A DNA stretch of 64,000 nucleotides from Antricoccus suffuscus (GCF_003003235.1 NZ_PVUE01000005.1:124001-188000); one strand, 5' to 3'. Counted from the first letter of the stretch, positions 25,502 through 33,860 are shown. The notes: generated by a model not told the origin, from the letters alone. Program-made: numbers and translations.

Positions 25502-26041
25502 CTAAAGCCAGGGAGCGATGGGGAATCCGTCCTCCAATTGCACCTGCATCGAATTGAGCGCGCCGCCGAGCATCACGTAGGAACCGACCAGCATGCAGAT
25601 CTCGATAATCTGCTTCTCGTCGAACCGTTCGGCCAGCGCAGTCCACGTCTGCTCGCCGATCCGGTGGTCCGTGAGCAACTCGTCCGCGGCGGTCACCAGC
25701 AGCGCATCGCTCGGGTCGAGCGCCGGCGTTTCGGTGCCCAACTGCGCGATCACCTCGTCCTCGATCCCTGCCTTGCTGCCGATCCGGGCGTGGTGGCCCC
25801 ATTCGTAGTCCGCGCGGGCGCCGTACGCCGCGCGCAGGATCAGGATCTCCCGCTCACGACCGGTCAGCATCGACTTGCCGAGCAGCCGCGACCCGAGCGG
25901 CAGGTAGGCGCCGAACACCTCGGGATGGCGGATCATCGTGCTAAATACGCGGTATTCCTTGCCGGCGTCCTTCATCAGCTGCTGCTGCTGCTCGGTGCGT
26001 TCCTCCGGCGGGACTGGGAGGACGCGAGGCGATTCGGTCAT
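25502..26041 (-). CDS. Carboxymuconolactone decarboxylase family protein
   Basis: A 179-residue AhpD/CMD-fold protein: FSTMIRHPEVFGAYLPLGSRLLGKSMLTGREREILILRAAYGARADYEWGHHARIG is the core signature. The CxxC of AhpD peroxidase-type members is absent, so it is of the CMD/uncharacterised branch. The start at MTESP is favoured by GGAG eight bases upstream; MENYM at 26053 is an alternative. It lies directly downstream of the short-chain dehydrogenase (about 19 bp) and is probably co-transcribed. In actinobacteria such pairs occur in steroid and lipid breakdown loci, which is context rather than proof. Confidence 0.85.
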   Translation of the reverse strand: MTESPRVLPVPPEERTEQQQQLMKDAGKEYRVFSTMIRHPEVFGAYLPLGSRLLGKSMLTGREREILILRAAYGARADYEWGHHARIGSKAGIEDEVIAQLGTETPALDPSDALLVTAADELLTDHRIGEQTWTALAERFDEKQIIEICMLVGSYVMLGGALNSMQVQLEDGFPIAPWL

Positions 26042-26060
26042 GTAGTTCTCCATCTTCGTG

Positions 26061-26888
26061 TCAGTGATTCTTGAACGGACCTTTGTCTGCGGGAAGGGTC
26101 GGGTAGTTCGGCGTACCGACTGACGCCCCGGCATCAACGGGGAGTACGACGCCGGTCACCCACTTGGCGGCGTCACTCATCAGATAATGCACGGCCTCGG
26201 CGACATCCCAGCCGCTGCCCTCGGTGCCGAGGATCGAACGTTCCTGACGCGCGGCGCGGGCATCGTCGGTCATGCCACGCGCCGACACCATGGGGGTGTA
26301 GACCATGCCGGGGGCGACGCAGTTGACGCGGACGCCCTGCCGCCCGTGGTGGCTGGCCATCGCATGGGTGAGACCGATGACGGCCGCCTTGGACGTCGGG
26401 TACAGCAAGTGCGGGATGCCGCCCTTGAGCCCCGCGACCGAGGATAGGTTGACGATTGACCCCGAACCGTTCTCCAGCATGCTGGGCAGGCAGTACTTCG
26501 CCATCAGCATCATCGACTTGACATTGATCTGCATCCCGAGGTCCCAGGCGTCCGGGTCCACGTCGAGCGCCGTACCCGGTGCCCCGCCGATCCCGACGAC
26601 GTTGACCAGGCCGTAGATCGAGCCCCACTCGGCCAGCACCTGATCGATCGCGGCCCGCGCGGAGTCGTTGTCGGCGGCGTCGGCCTCGACCACCATGCTC
26701 GTGCCGCCCTCGTCGCTGATCATCTGCTGGGTCTGCTCGGCCCAGTCGCGACGCTGGTCGAGCAACGCGACCCGGGCGCCGGAGCGCGCCATCAGGATGG
26801 CCGACCCGCGGCCGTTGCCGATGCCATCACCGCGCGACCCGGCACCGGACACCACCACGACGCGGCCGTCAAACGACGTACTGTCCAT
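26061..26888 (-). CDS. Short-chain dehydrogenase/reductase
   Basis: A classical SDR of 275 residues: VVVVSGAGSRGDGIGNGRGSAIL is an extended glycine-rich cofactor loop, VNVVGIGG the NNAG-equivalent, SIVNLSS and YPTSKAAVIGLTHAMA the catalytic Ser-Tyr-Lys. The loop GSRGDGIGNG is longer than the usual TGxxxGIG. ATG at 26888 follows GGGAAGTGG; two TTG codons precede it in frame. An acidic residue after the second strand (LLDQRRDW) suggests NAD preference. First gene of the SDR-CMD unit, divergent from the NTF2-like gene. Substrate unknown. Confidence 0.88.
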   Translation of the reverse strand: MDSTSFDGRVVVVSGAGSRGDGIGNGRGSAILMARSGARVALLDQRRDWAEQTQQMISDEGGTSMVVEADAADNDSARAAIDQVLAEWGSIYGLVNVVGIGGAPGTALDVDPDAWDLGMQINVKSMMLMAKYCLPSMLENGSGSIVNLSSVAGLKGGIPHLLYPTSKAAVIGLTHAMASHHGRQGVRVNCVAPGMVYTPMVSARGMTDDARAARQERSILGTEGSGWDVAEAVHYLMSDAAKWVTGVVLPVDAGASVGTPNYPTLPADKGPFKNH

Positions 26889-26972
26889 CAACAATCCACT
26901 TCCCTCATGTTGCGCACGTCCCTCTTTGCGTAGGCTCGGGTATCAACGCGTACGCCGATCCAGGGAGTCACT

Positions 26973-27371
26973 ATGCAGGATTTCAAGAAGGCCGTCGAGT
27001 CCCAGGACCACGAGAAGATCGAAGCGCTGCTCGCCGATGACATCGTCTTTCGTAGCCCGGCCGTCTACAAACCGTACGAAGGCAAACCCGTCGTCTCGGC
27101 GATCCTCCGTGCGGTCAACCGCGTGTTCGAAGACTTCCGCTACACCCGCGAGATCGGCGATCCCGGCTCTCCGGACAGCGTCCTGGTCTTCGAGGCACGC
27201 GTCGGCGACCGCGAGCTCGAAGGCGCGGACTTCATCCACGTCAACGCCGACGGCCTGATCGACGACCTACGCGTGATGATCCGCCCGCAGTCCGGTCTCA
27301 AGTCCGTCGTGGAGGGTATGGGCGCCGCGCTCCCGGCCGCGATGAAAGAGCTCGGCATAGATCCGAAGTAA
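26973..27371 (+). CDS. NTF2-like / SnoaL-fold protein
   Basis: A 132-residue protein with the cone-shaped NTF2 fold: FKKAVESQDHEKIEALLADDIVFRSPAVYKPYEGKPVVSAILRAV is the typical helix-strand start, and DFIHVNADGLIDDLRVMIRPQSGLKSVVEGM the closing sheet. Family members include isomerases, hydrolases and non-catalytic binding proteins, so no reaction can be assigned. Followed 38 bp later by a thioesterase on the same strand; the pair is divergent from the SDR-CMD pair, and the four may serve one lipid pathway. Confidence 0.82.
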   Translation: MQDFKKAVESQDHEKIEALLADDIVFRSPAVYKPYEGKPVVSAILRAVNRVFEDFRYTREIGDPGSPDSVLVFEARVGDRELEGADFIHVNADGLIDDLRVMIRPQSGLKSVVEGMGAALPAAMKELGIDPK

Positions 27372-27409
27372 CCCGCTTATCCGGCATACACACAGTTCAG
27401 GAGACACGA

Positions 27410-27850
27410 ATGGCCGAGGCACAAACCACGATCCAGTCGATCGCCGACAAGGACCCGCAGGACTTCGTCAAGCGGCAGCCGTGGGCCGAGTCCCTCGGCA
27501 TGGTGATGGACGAAGCTACGCCCGAACGAGTGCGCGCGCATCTGGAATGGTCGCCGCAGATCTGCACCTCCGGCGGCATCATGCACGGCGGCGCGTTCAT
27601 GACCTTCGGCGACTCGGTCGGCGCGATCTGCGCGATGCTGAACCTGCCCGAAGGCGCCGGTACGACGACCACCTCGTCCTCGACCGTCTTCATCCGCGGG
27701 CTGCGCGAGGGTGAAACGGCGTACGCCACCGCGATCCCGCTGCAAGCCGGACGCACCGTGATCGTCGTACGCACCGAGATCACCAACCAGGACGGCAAGC
27801 TGCTCTCCCAGGTGACGCAATCGCAGGCAGTCCTGCAGCCGCGCTCCTAA
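27410..27850 (+). CDS. PaaI-family hotdog thioesterase
   Basis: A 146-residue hotdog-fold acyl-CoA thioesterase. ICTSGGIMHGGAFMTFGDSVGAICAML holds the HGG(A) active-site loop and the acidic residue on the central helix, TTTSSSTVFIRGLREGE the next strand, and VRTEITNQDGKLLSQVTQSQAVL the C-terminal strands. It would hydrolyse CoA thioesters of small acyl or aryl groups. Its 3' end faces the RES toxin gene with a 23-bp gap. Confidence 0.87.
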   Translation: MAEAQTTIQSIADKDPQDFVKRQPWAESLGMVMDEATPERVRAHLEWSPQICTSGGIMHGGAFMTFGDSVGAICAMLNLPEGAGTTTTSSSTVFIRGLREGETAYATAIPLQAGRTVIVVRTEITNQDGKLLSQVTQSQAVLQPRS

Positions 27851-27873
27851 GCCTTATTCTGCCGGGCGGGCGG

Positions 27874-28512
27874 TCAAATGACGTCGTATCCGATCTCCAG
27901 CGCGGCGGCCCTAATTGTTCGGTAAAGCGCATCGTCCCGGAGGCCACGGCTGAGATCTGGCGCCACAGGTAACGCTGAACGCGCGGGATTGAACAACGTT
28001 GCGCATGGACGTCCTGTCATCGACGAGGAGTAATACAAACCATCGCTGTCGGGCCACGCTTCCCGGAAGGCTCGCGCCCATGCCCGGGTCACGTCCTTTC
28101 TGCCGGTATTGATCGCGTGGGACGCCCCGATTGATACCGGCCATACCTCCGTGAGGTCGAGGAGTGTCATCGGACGAGTAACGGTGAAACCCGTCAGGTA
28201 CGGCGAACGCCGGACGGTATTGATGGTCCGCCGTCGCGACATCGATCCGCCAACCTGAAAGACCTCCGCGAGAGCGGTTGCGATGTCGCGCGCTACATAT
28301 GCAACACCCTCGGAACTGATCGCGGCGGCGCCCGCGGGCTGCGGGTCGAATCGCCCACTCGGAAGCGGGCCAAAGTAACGAAAGCCGTCCCACACTGACG
28401 GATGTGCGGCAGTGAGAAAATGGATGCGCCACAGTACGCCTTCAAGTTGATAGAATTTCGGCTCGTTCTGCCGTAGTTCATCGACCGAAGGCGGCGCGGG
28501 CAACTTCGCCAC
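27874..28512 (-). CDS. RES-domain toxin
   Basis: A 212-residue RES protein: LWRIHF with the first conserved arginine, SGRFDP, the GVAYVARDIATALAEVFQ helix with its glutamate, and YYSSSMTGRPCATLF with the conserved serine. Characterised RES toxins such as MbcT degrade or modify NAD+. The GTG start directly abuts the TAA of the antitoxin gene (TAAGTG), showing coupled translation. The length agrees with the actinobacterial RES branch. The pair lies between a thioesterase and the catabolic operon and is the only clear accessory element in this stretch. Confidence 0.85.
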   Translation of the reverse strand: MAKLPAPPSVDELRQNEPKFYQLEGVLWRIHFLTAAHPSVWDGFRYFGPLPSGRFDPQPAGAAAISSEGVAYVARDIATALAEVFQVGGSMSRRRTINTVRRSPYLTGFTVTRPMTLLDLTEVWPVSIGASHAINTGRKDVTRAWARAFREAWPDSDGLYYSSSMTGRPCATLFNPARSALPVAPDLSRGLRDDALYRTIRAAALEIGYDVI

Positions 28513-29130
28513 TTACAACCCTTCGGCCATACTCATCGCGTAGGTCACGACTCGTGCGGGATCGCCGTTCGCGTGAAGCCACAATAGGGGTGAAAGTTCC
28601 TCACCGTTGAGCACCAGTTCGCTAGACCGGCTCGAGAAGAAGTCCTCGACCTCGAACGGGTGCATATCCTCCGGCAGCGCGGCAAGGACCTCCCTCAACC
28701 CGGGCACCACCCCCCCATCGGTGAATTGCCAGATTGGGAAGCGCCGAGTCCGCCCGGTGCTGGGCAACGCATACAACGATCTCGCCCGCAGCCGGTGCCG
28801 CACCCGGCTAGGGTCGGTTTTCAACCGTTTGGCGACCTGTTCCGTAGTGAGCGTTCGTGCATCGACTAACGCCAAGCGCGCGATCACGTCATGTTCACCC
28901 GAGCGAATCGCCTCATCGCTCGCCGGAACGATGCCACCGTGGGCATCGAGGATTGACTGCTCGCCTGCTGACAGCGTCGGCGCTGTGCGGATACGGCCAA
29001 CCGCAGTCGTTGCGCCGAGTACTCGATCGAGAGCCTCCGCCAACTCAGACTCCGTGATATCCGCGTCGCGAAGTCGCAGCACAGTCGCCGTATCTAGCGT
29101 TGCCGACTTTTCACTACCTCTCATGCGCAC
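28513..29130 (-). CDS. RES-associated antitoxin with helix-turn-helix (Xre/MbcA-like)
   Basis: A 205-residue protein. The middle has a helix-turn-helix LTTEQVAKRLKTDPSRVRHRLRARSLYAL and the C-terminus (FFSSRSSELVLNGEELSPLLWLHANGDPARVVTYA) resembles the toxin-capping end of MbcA/ParS-type antitoxins. The first 70 residues are an acidic extension. The start is GTG at 29130, or ATG two codons later; a TAAAAT box lies only a few bases upstream, so the mRNA may be leaderless. It should bind its own promoter, where a 17-bp inverted repeat lies at 29182. Confidence 0.78.
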   Translation of the reverse strand: MRMRGSEKSATLDTATVLRLRDADITESELAEALDRVLGATTAVGRIRTAPTLSAGEQSILDAHGGIVPASDEAIRSGEHDVIARLALVDARTLTTEQVAKRLKTDPSRVRHRLRARSLYALPSTGRTRRFPIWQFTDGGVVPGLREVLAALPEDMHPFEVEDFFSSRSSELVLNGEELSPLLWLHANGDPARVVTYAMSMAEGL

Positions 29131-29181
29131 ATTTTATCACGCTGTGCTAGTGCGTGCGGATCACCAACGGGTGGGAGTAAC

Positions 29182-29198
29182 TGCGAGGGAACCTCGCA
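29182..29198. promoter_or_regulatory. 17-bp inverted repeat upstream of the RES antitoxin
   Basis: TGCGAGG-GAA-CCTCGCA, a perfect repeat with 7-bp arms, 52 bp upstream of the antitoxin start and just downstream of the stop of the decayed ligD fragment. It may be the antitoxin operator, or a terminator for the ligase operon. Its position fits both and the sequence does not decide. Confidence 0.5.
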
Positions 29199-29202
29199 AT
29201 CG

Positions 29203-29262
29203 CTAGTCCTCGCGTACGACGTCGGCGGCGTCTTTGTCCGGACGCCAGCCGCATCACACCGC
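29203..29262 (-). pseudogene. Decayed 60-bp copy of the ligD 3' end
   Basis: Aligned with the ligD end at 40230-40290, 50 of 60 bases match by my hand count. In the ligD frame it reads GWRPDKDAADVVRED and stop, against GWRPDKDPADVVRED in the real gene. The tryptophan codon three residues before GWRPDK is TGA here, so it is not translated as LigD. The fragment fills the space between the acyl-CoA ligase stop (29264) and the 29182 inverted repeat. It appears to be a remnant of a second ligD-like gene, or a displaced 3' fragment. Confidence 0.75.
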
Positions 29263-29263
29263 C

Positions 29264-30817
29264 CTAGCCGCGCGCCTGCTCTCGCAACGCGACTTTGTCG
29301 ACCTTGCCGATGGGCAGTAACGGGAGTGCTTCTACGATTCGGAACTCTTTGGGGATCTTGAAGTTGGCAAGACGCGCTCGGCACCATCTACGCAGCTCAA
29401 TCTCAGGTTCCTCGTCAAACTGGCCGATCTCTACGAACGCCACGCCAACTTCGTCGTACACGGGATCGGGGCGCGCCACTACGGCGGAGAGACGTACCTC
29501 GGGGTGCGATTCCAGTACCAACTCGACCTCGCGCGGGTACACGTTGTATCCGCCGGACTTGTACATCTCGTGCATGCGACCGACGAGCCTGAGTGAGCCG
29601 TCGGGTTCCAGTACGCCGACGTCTCCCGTACGGAGGTAGCCGTCGTCGCTCATCGCCGCGGATGTCGCGTCGGGCCGGTTGAAGTAGCCGATGAATTGGC
29701 CGGGGTGCCGGACGAGGATCTCACCCTCTTTCCCGGTCGTGGCCGCCGAGCCGTCTTCGGCTTCCAACCTAAGGTCTACCTCGTCGACAGGGTGACCCAC
29801 ACTTTCGGACAGTTGGATGCTCGATGCCGATTCCTTCGAATACGTCACCGACCCGGTAATCTCCGTGAGCCCATATGTCGTGCCGACGCGCAGTCCACGC
29901 GACCGATACGCCTCGATGATGGATAGCGGCAACGGCCCGCCGCCCCAATGGACGCTCTTCAGCGTCGTCAAATCGGTCGCGTCGAATGCCGGGTGCTCCG
30001 CGATCATCTTCAACATCGTCGGCACTTGCATCAAGGTCGTGACACCGTCGCGCTCTACCGCCCGGAGAATCGCGGCCGGGTCGAATGTCTCCTGGAAAAC
30101 AATCGACCCTCCGTTGATGAACGGCGTACAGCACAGATCACCAACTCCGCCGATGTGATTGATCGGTAGGTTAGCAATCACGGCCATGACGTCGTCTCCG
30201 TGATGTCGGGCCTGAATCTCGAAACTGCGGCACAGCCCGACGTTGGAGAGCATCGCTCCTTTAGGTACCCCTGTGCTTCCCGAGGTGTACACGATTAGCG
30301 CCGCCCGGTCGGGCTCGACCGCGTTTTGAGCACGCTTCAGCTCGACCGAGGAGACCTCCCCGCCCGCAGCGAGAAACTCGGCGAGCTCCGTTGGTTCGTC
30401 GCCGAAGGTCACCGGCGGCGGTGCGCCGCCGTCAACAAGAACCCGCGTGAGCTCGTCGTCCGCGGTCCGGTCATCCGCACTAACCTGCGCGAACACGATC
30501 CGCGGTTTGCTGTCCGATATGACGTGGTCGAGTTCGCGCTCCTTGTAGCGAGGGTTGATGCCCAGCCACACGGCACCGATCGAGGTCGTGGCCAGGAACG
30601 AGATCCAAAACTCCGGTCGTGGGGTCGACCGGACGGCCACCCGGTCGCCTGCCCCGACCCCGGCCGCGAGCAGTGCACGCGCAAACCGGTCGACTTCGGC
30701 GTTGAGACGGCTGTACGTCGCGACATCTTCTCCATGGCGGTACGCCGTCCTGCCTGGCGCCTTTGACGCCCAGTAGCGCAGGTAGTCACTGATCTTGTCG
30801 AAGCGTGGTGTCGCCAC
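29264..30817 (-). CDS. AMP-forming acyl-CoA ligase
   Basis: A 517-residue class I adenylate-forming enzyme. IVYTSGSTGVPKGAMLSN is the phosphate-binding loop, GTTYGLTEITG motif A5, YLRTGDVGVLEPDGSLRLVGR the hinge region, and LLPIGKVDKVALRE contains the C-terminal catalytic lysine. It activates a carboxylic acid to its CoA thioester. Last gene of the ten-gene operon, 1 bp after the MaoC-like gene. Together with the importer it probably activates the imported acid. Chain length or aromatic preference cannot be read from the sequence. Confidence 0.9.
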   Translation of the reverse strand: MATPRFDKISDYLRYWASKAPGRTAYRHGEDVATYSRLNAEVDRFARALLAAGVGAGDRVAVRSTPRPEFWISFLATTSIGAVWLGINPRYKERELDHVISDSKPRIVFAQVSADDRTADDELTRVLVDGGAPPPVTFGDEPTELAEFLAAGGEVSSVELKRAQNAVEPDRAALIVYTSGSTGVPKGAMLSNVGLCRSFEIQARHHGDDVMAVIANLPINHIGGVGDLCCTPFINGGSIVFQETFDPAAILRAVERDGVTTLMQVPTMLKMIAEHPAFDATDLTTLKSVHWGGGPLPLSIIEAYRSRGLRVGTTYGLTEITGSVTYSKESASSIQLSESVGHPVDEVDLRLEAEDGSAATTGKEGEILVRHPGQFIGYFNRPDATSAAMSDDGYLRTGDVGVLEPDGSLRLVGRMHEMYKSGGYNVYPREVELVLESHPEVRLSAVVARPDPVYDEVGVAFVEIGQFDEEPEIELRRWCRARLANFKIPKEFRIVEALPLLPIGKVDKVALREQARG

Positions 30818-30818
30818 G

Positions 30819-31286
30819 CTAGCGACTATCTTCGGTCGGAGCGCATTTCAATACGAGCCACTGCGCAACCATGGCCGGTTTCTGCCGTCCTTCGACCTCG
30901 ATCACGTTGTCGGTGGTCAATAGCCGGTCATCGCCGCGCGGAACCAGTGATGCGACCGTCGACCGCACCCGGATCCTCTCGCCGATCATGACCGGTGACG
31001 TGAATCGGACGCTGTTCAGACCGTAATTGAAGCCGTAGGAGCCGTCGACTCCACGTGGCGCGAACTTGAACTCGAAATGCAATAACAGGCTCAGCAGCAT
31101 GAAGCCGTCGATGAGATCTGGACCGAGCGGATTGTTATTGCTGATCGTGAGATCCACGTCGTCCGCGGTGAGGTAGGTCGAATATGCGAACTGCCGTAGG
31201 TGATCGCGGTCAATCTCAAACCACTCGCTGCAGAAGAGCTCGTCACCGGCGGTGAATATGTCCGCTGTGTCAGAGGGGTGGGTCAT
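30819..31286 (-). CDS. MaoC/NodN-like hotdog protein lacking the catalytic histidine
   Basis: A 155-residue single-hotdog protein of the NodN/MaoC type. In active hydratases the motif is ...IAHGFLTLSLL; here it is DLIDGFMLLSLLLHF, so the catalytic histidine is aspartate. The rest of the fold (SVRFTSPVMIGERIRVRSTV) is intact. It may be a binding protein or have a changed activity. The start at MTHPSD is favoured by AAAGG upstream; an in-frame ATG at 31313 is possible. It lies between livF and the ligase gene, in the same operon. Confidence 0.8.
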   Translation of the reverse strand: MTHPSDTADIFTAGDELFCSEWFEIDRDHLRQFAYSTYLTADDVDLTISNNNPLGPDLIDGFMLLSLLLHFEFKFAPRGVDGSYGFNYGLNSVRFTSPVMIGERIRVRSTVASLVPRGDDRLLTTDNVIEVEGRQKPAMVAQWLVLKCAPTEDSR

Positions 31287-31318
31287 TGATGTGCCTTTCA
31301 GTACGTCGGACATGAGGA

Positions 31319-32053
31319 CTATTCAGGCGCCGCGATCTCCGCTTCGATGCCGAGGTAGGCCGCGACCACGGCAGCATCATCGAGAAGGTCCGCTCCCGTC
31401 CCGGAGACCACTACTCGGCCGCCCTCGATGACATAGCCGAAATCGCTGATGGCTAACGAGGCCCGGACGTTCTGCTCGGCCAGAAGTACGGCGGTACCGT
31501 CCGCGACGATCTGCTGGATCGCGGCGATAACCGTGTCGGTCATGATCGGCGACAGACCGAGCGTCGGCTCGTCAAGGATCATCACCCGGGGACGAGCGAC
31601 GAGCGCGCGTGCGATCGCGACCATTTGCTGTTCCCCGCCGCTCAGCGTGCCCGCGGCTTGCCGAGCGCGCTCCCGGATTACTGGAAACATCTCTGCCGCA
31701 GCGGCGATCCGAAATTCAGTGTCGGCCGCGTTTACCTTGAGTGGCGTCACGCCCATAATGAGGTTTTCGCGCACCGTCAGTCCGGAGAAGAGGTGCCGTC
31801 CCTCCGGGCACAGCACCAGACCCTTGCGCACCAGTTTCGACGACGCCTGACCTGACACGTCTTCACCGTCGAGCATGACGCGACCGCTCAAGAGTGGTAC
31901 CTGCCCGGCGATCGAGCGCAGCAATGTCGACTTTCCTACGCCGTTCGCCCCGACCACCGCGACACATTGACCGGCGTCAACCTGGATGCTGATGCCGTGG
32001 AGCACCCGACGAGTTCCGTAGCCTCCGTAGACGTCTTCTGCCGACAGGATCAT
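31319..32053 (-). CDS. livF: Branched-chain-type ABC transporter ATPase (LivF)
   Basis: A 244-residue ATP-binding subunit. GANGVGKSTLLRS is Walker A, LSGGEQQMVAIARAL the signature, RVMILDEPTLGLSP Walker B. LivF-type by its start (AEDVYGGYGTRRVLHGISIQVDAGQ) and its pairing with a LivG-type subunit, with which it overlaps by 4 bp. Works with LivG to power the LivH/LivM permease. The cargo is unlikely to be an amino acid given the CoA-metabolism neighbours; such importers often carry aromatic or acyl compounds. Confidence 0.92.
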   Translation of the reverse strand: MILSAEDVYGGYGTRRVLHGISIQVDAGQCVAVVGANGVGKSTLLRSIAGQVPLLSGRVMLDGEDVSGQASSKLVRKGLVLCPEGRHLFSGLTVRENLIMGVTPLKVNAADTEFRIAAAAEMFPVIRERARQAAGTLSGGEQQMVAIARALVARPRVMILDEPTLGLSPIMTDTVIAAIQQIVADGTAVLLAEQNVRASLAISDFGYVIEGGRVVVSGTGADLLDDAAVVAAYLGIEAEIAAPE

Positions 32054-32781
32054 CGGTCCTCCTTCGTGCCGAGATAAGCGGTGCGGACGCCTGGATCGTT
32101 GACGACTTCTTCAGGCGCGCCTTCGAACAGCACCTCTCCGGTCGCCATGGCGAGAATCCGATCGCACAGCGTGGTCATGAGTCGCATCTTGTGATCGATG
32201 ACCACGACGGTGACGCCCGTGTCGCGGATCTCGTCGAGCAGGCGCCCCAGCGCTACAACCTCCTGTTCGACGAGCCCGCCGCTCGGCTCGTCGAGCAGCA
32301 GGATGCTGGGCGCACCCATCAGCGCCATAGCGATCGAAAGGCGCTGTTGATCGAACAGCGGCAACGACATCGTCTGTCTGGAACCGTCGTCGCTCAACCC
32401 GACCAGCTTGAGCACAATCGCCGCTTGGTCCTTGACCGTTCGCTTCCCCAACCGGCGCTCATGAGCGATTCCCGCGATCACCAGGTTGTCTGCGATGCTG
32501 GACTCGCCGAAAATCTGACTGTTCTGGAATGTGCGCCCCAGTCCCAGCCGCGACCTACGGAACGGCGTCAGCCCGTCGATGCGTCGACCGAAGGCCTCTA
32601 CTGTGCCCGTGCTCGCCCGGTCAGATCCCGCGATCAGACTGAACAGCGTCGACTTTCCGGCCCCGTTCGGACCGATAATCCCAAATATCTCTCCCTCGGC
32701 AACGGTGAACGACACGTCGTCCACGGCACGGACACCGCCAAAGTGGCGCGTGAGTCCGCGCACCGTCAACACATCGGTCAT
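32050..32781 (-). CDS. livG: Branched-chain-type ABC transporter ATPase (LivG), degenerate signature
   Basis: A 243-residue ATPase with Walker A GPNGAGKSTLFSLIAG and Walker B SILLLDEPSGGLVEQE. LivG-type by RLGLGRTFQNSQIF. The ABC signature, normally LSYGQQRRLEIARAL, reads LPLFDQQRLSIAMALM, so the LSGGQ serine-glycine is missing at this position; the partner LivF has a perfect signature. In heterodimeric ATPases one degenerate site is tolerated. It overlaps livM and livF by 4 bp on either side. Confidence 0.9.
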   Translation of the reverse strand: MTDVLTVRGLTRHFGGVRAVDDVSFTVAEGEIFGIIGPNGAGKSTLFSLIAGSDRASTGTVEAFGRRIDGLTPFRRSRLGLGRTFQNSQIFGESSIADNLVIAGIAHERRLGKRTVKDQAAIVLKLVGLSDDGSRQTMSLPLFDQQRLSIAMALMGAPSILLLDEPSGGLVEQEVVALGRLLDEIRDTGVTVVVIDHKMRLMTTLCDRILAMATGEVLFEGAPEEVVNDPGVRTAYLGTKEDR

Positions 32782-33860
32782 CGCTTACCTCCCGACAGCG
32801 CGCCGGTGCGCGACAGATCGCCCGGCGACTCCTGATCGGGCGGACTCGGATCCGGCGGCGGACGGTGGCCGGCGGCTATCAGCCGGTCGTACAAGTCACT
32901 CGCGGTTCCGACGAGTCCGTGTGGAGCGAACCGCACGACGACAAGCAGCACGACGCCGAGCGCAATCAACGAATACTGTTCGACACCACGCAGCATCTCT
33001 GGAAGAACGATGTAGACGGCCGCGCCGACGAGCGGCCCGAGACCGGTCCCCACGCCCGCAATGACTAACGCGAGCGCGATTTTGAAGCTCACATCGAGAT
33101 TACTGACCGAAGGATCTAGGAATCCGACATACGGACTGTAGAGCGAGCCCGCCACCCCGGCGATCGCCGCACTGACGACCAATGCGACGAGGCGGGTGCG
33201 AGAAGGATCGATGCCGACCGCAGATGCGAGCCGCTGGTTCTGACGTATCGCCTCCAGCCTGCTCCCCAACTTGGAACGACGGATCGCGAACATCAATCCG
33301 GTGAAGACGAAGGCAAACGCAAGGATCAAGTAGTACTGGGAATCGCTGTCCTCAAAGGTGATTCCGAACAACGAGTCGTACGGCGCGATCGGTCCGAGTC
33401 CTTGCGCACCCCCGGTCACACTCGACCAGTTGAGCACGACGAGATAGACCAGCAGTCCGAATCCGAGACTCGCGATCACGAAATAGTGACCCTGCAGGCG
33501 CAGAGTCAGGATGCCCATGATGAGTCCGAGTAACGCACCGGCGAGGGCAGCCGCCGGCAGTGTGTACCAGAAGTTCCACCCGTGGTTGGCCATAAGAATG
33601 CCGGTCGCGTACGAGCCGACGCCGAATATTCCACCGTGGGCGACCGACACAAGTCCGGCGTACCCAATACACACATTCAAGGCGACCATGAGGCCGGTGT
33701 AGATCAGCACCAGGGTAGCGATCTGCATGTAGTAGTCGGACAGCAAGATGACCGGCATCAACATCAGCAGGACCGCAACCGCGCCGAGGACCAACTGCCC
33801 GGCCGTCGGCGTACGACGTGAGCCACGCGAGGGCTTGGTGACTTCGCTTGCTAGCGCCAT
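32778..33860 (-). CDS. livM: Branched-chain-type ABC transporter permease (LivM)
   Basis: A 360-residue inner-membrane permease with about ten helices and the LivM signature CIGYAGLVSVAHGGIFGVGSYATGIL and IRRSKLGSRLEAIRQNQRLASAVGIDPSRTRLVAL, the cytoplasmic loop that contacts the ATPases. The C-terminal 40 residues are hydrophilic and proline-rich. It overlaps livH by 10 bp and livG by 4 bp. Forms the translocation path with LivH. Confidence 0.92.
   Translation of the reverse strand: MALASEVTKPSRGSRRTPTAGQLVLGAVAVLLMLMPVILLSDYYMQIATLVLIYTGLMVALNVCIGYAGLVSVAHGGIFGVGSYATGILMANHGWNFWYTLPAAALAGALLGLIMGILTLRLQGHYFVIASLGFGLLVYLVVLNWSSVTGGAQGLGPIAPYDSLFGITFEDSDSQYYLILAFAFVFTGLMFAIRRSKLGSRLEAIRQNQRLASAVGIDPSRTRLVALVVSAAIAGVAGSLYSPYVGFLDPSVSNLDVSFKIALALVIAGVGTGLGPLVGAAVYIVLPEMLRGVEQYSLIALGVVLLVVVRFAPHGLVGTASDLYDRLIAAGHRPPPDPSPPDQESPGDLSRTGALSGGKR

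Noticed and set aside
25431-25802. Extension of the SPW protein upstream
   Set aside because: The upstream part is the antisense of the carboxymuconolactone-decarboxylase gene. AGGAGGTG fixes the start at 25430.
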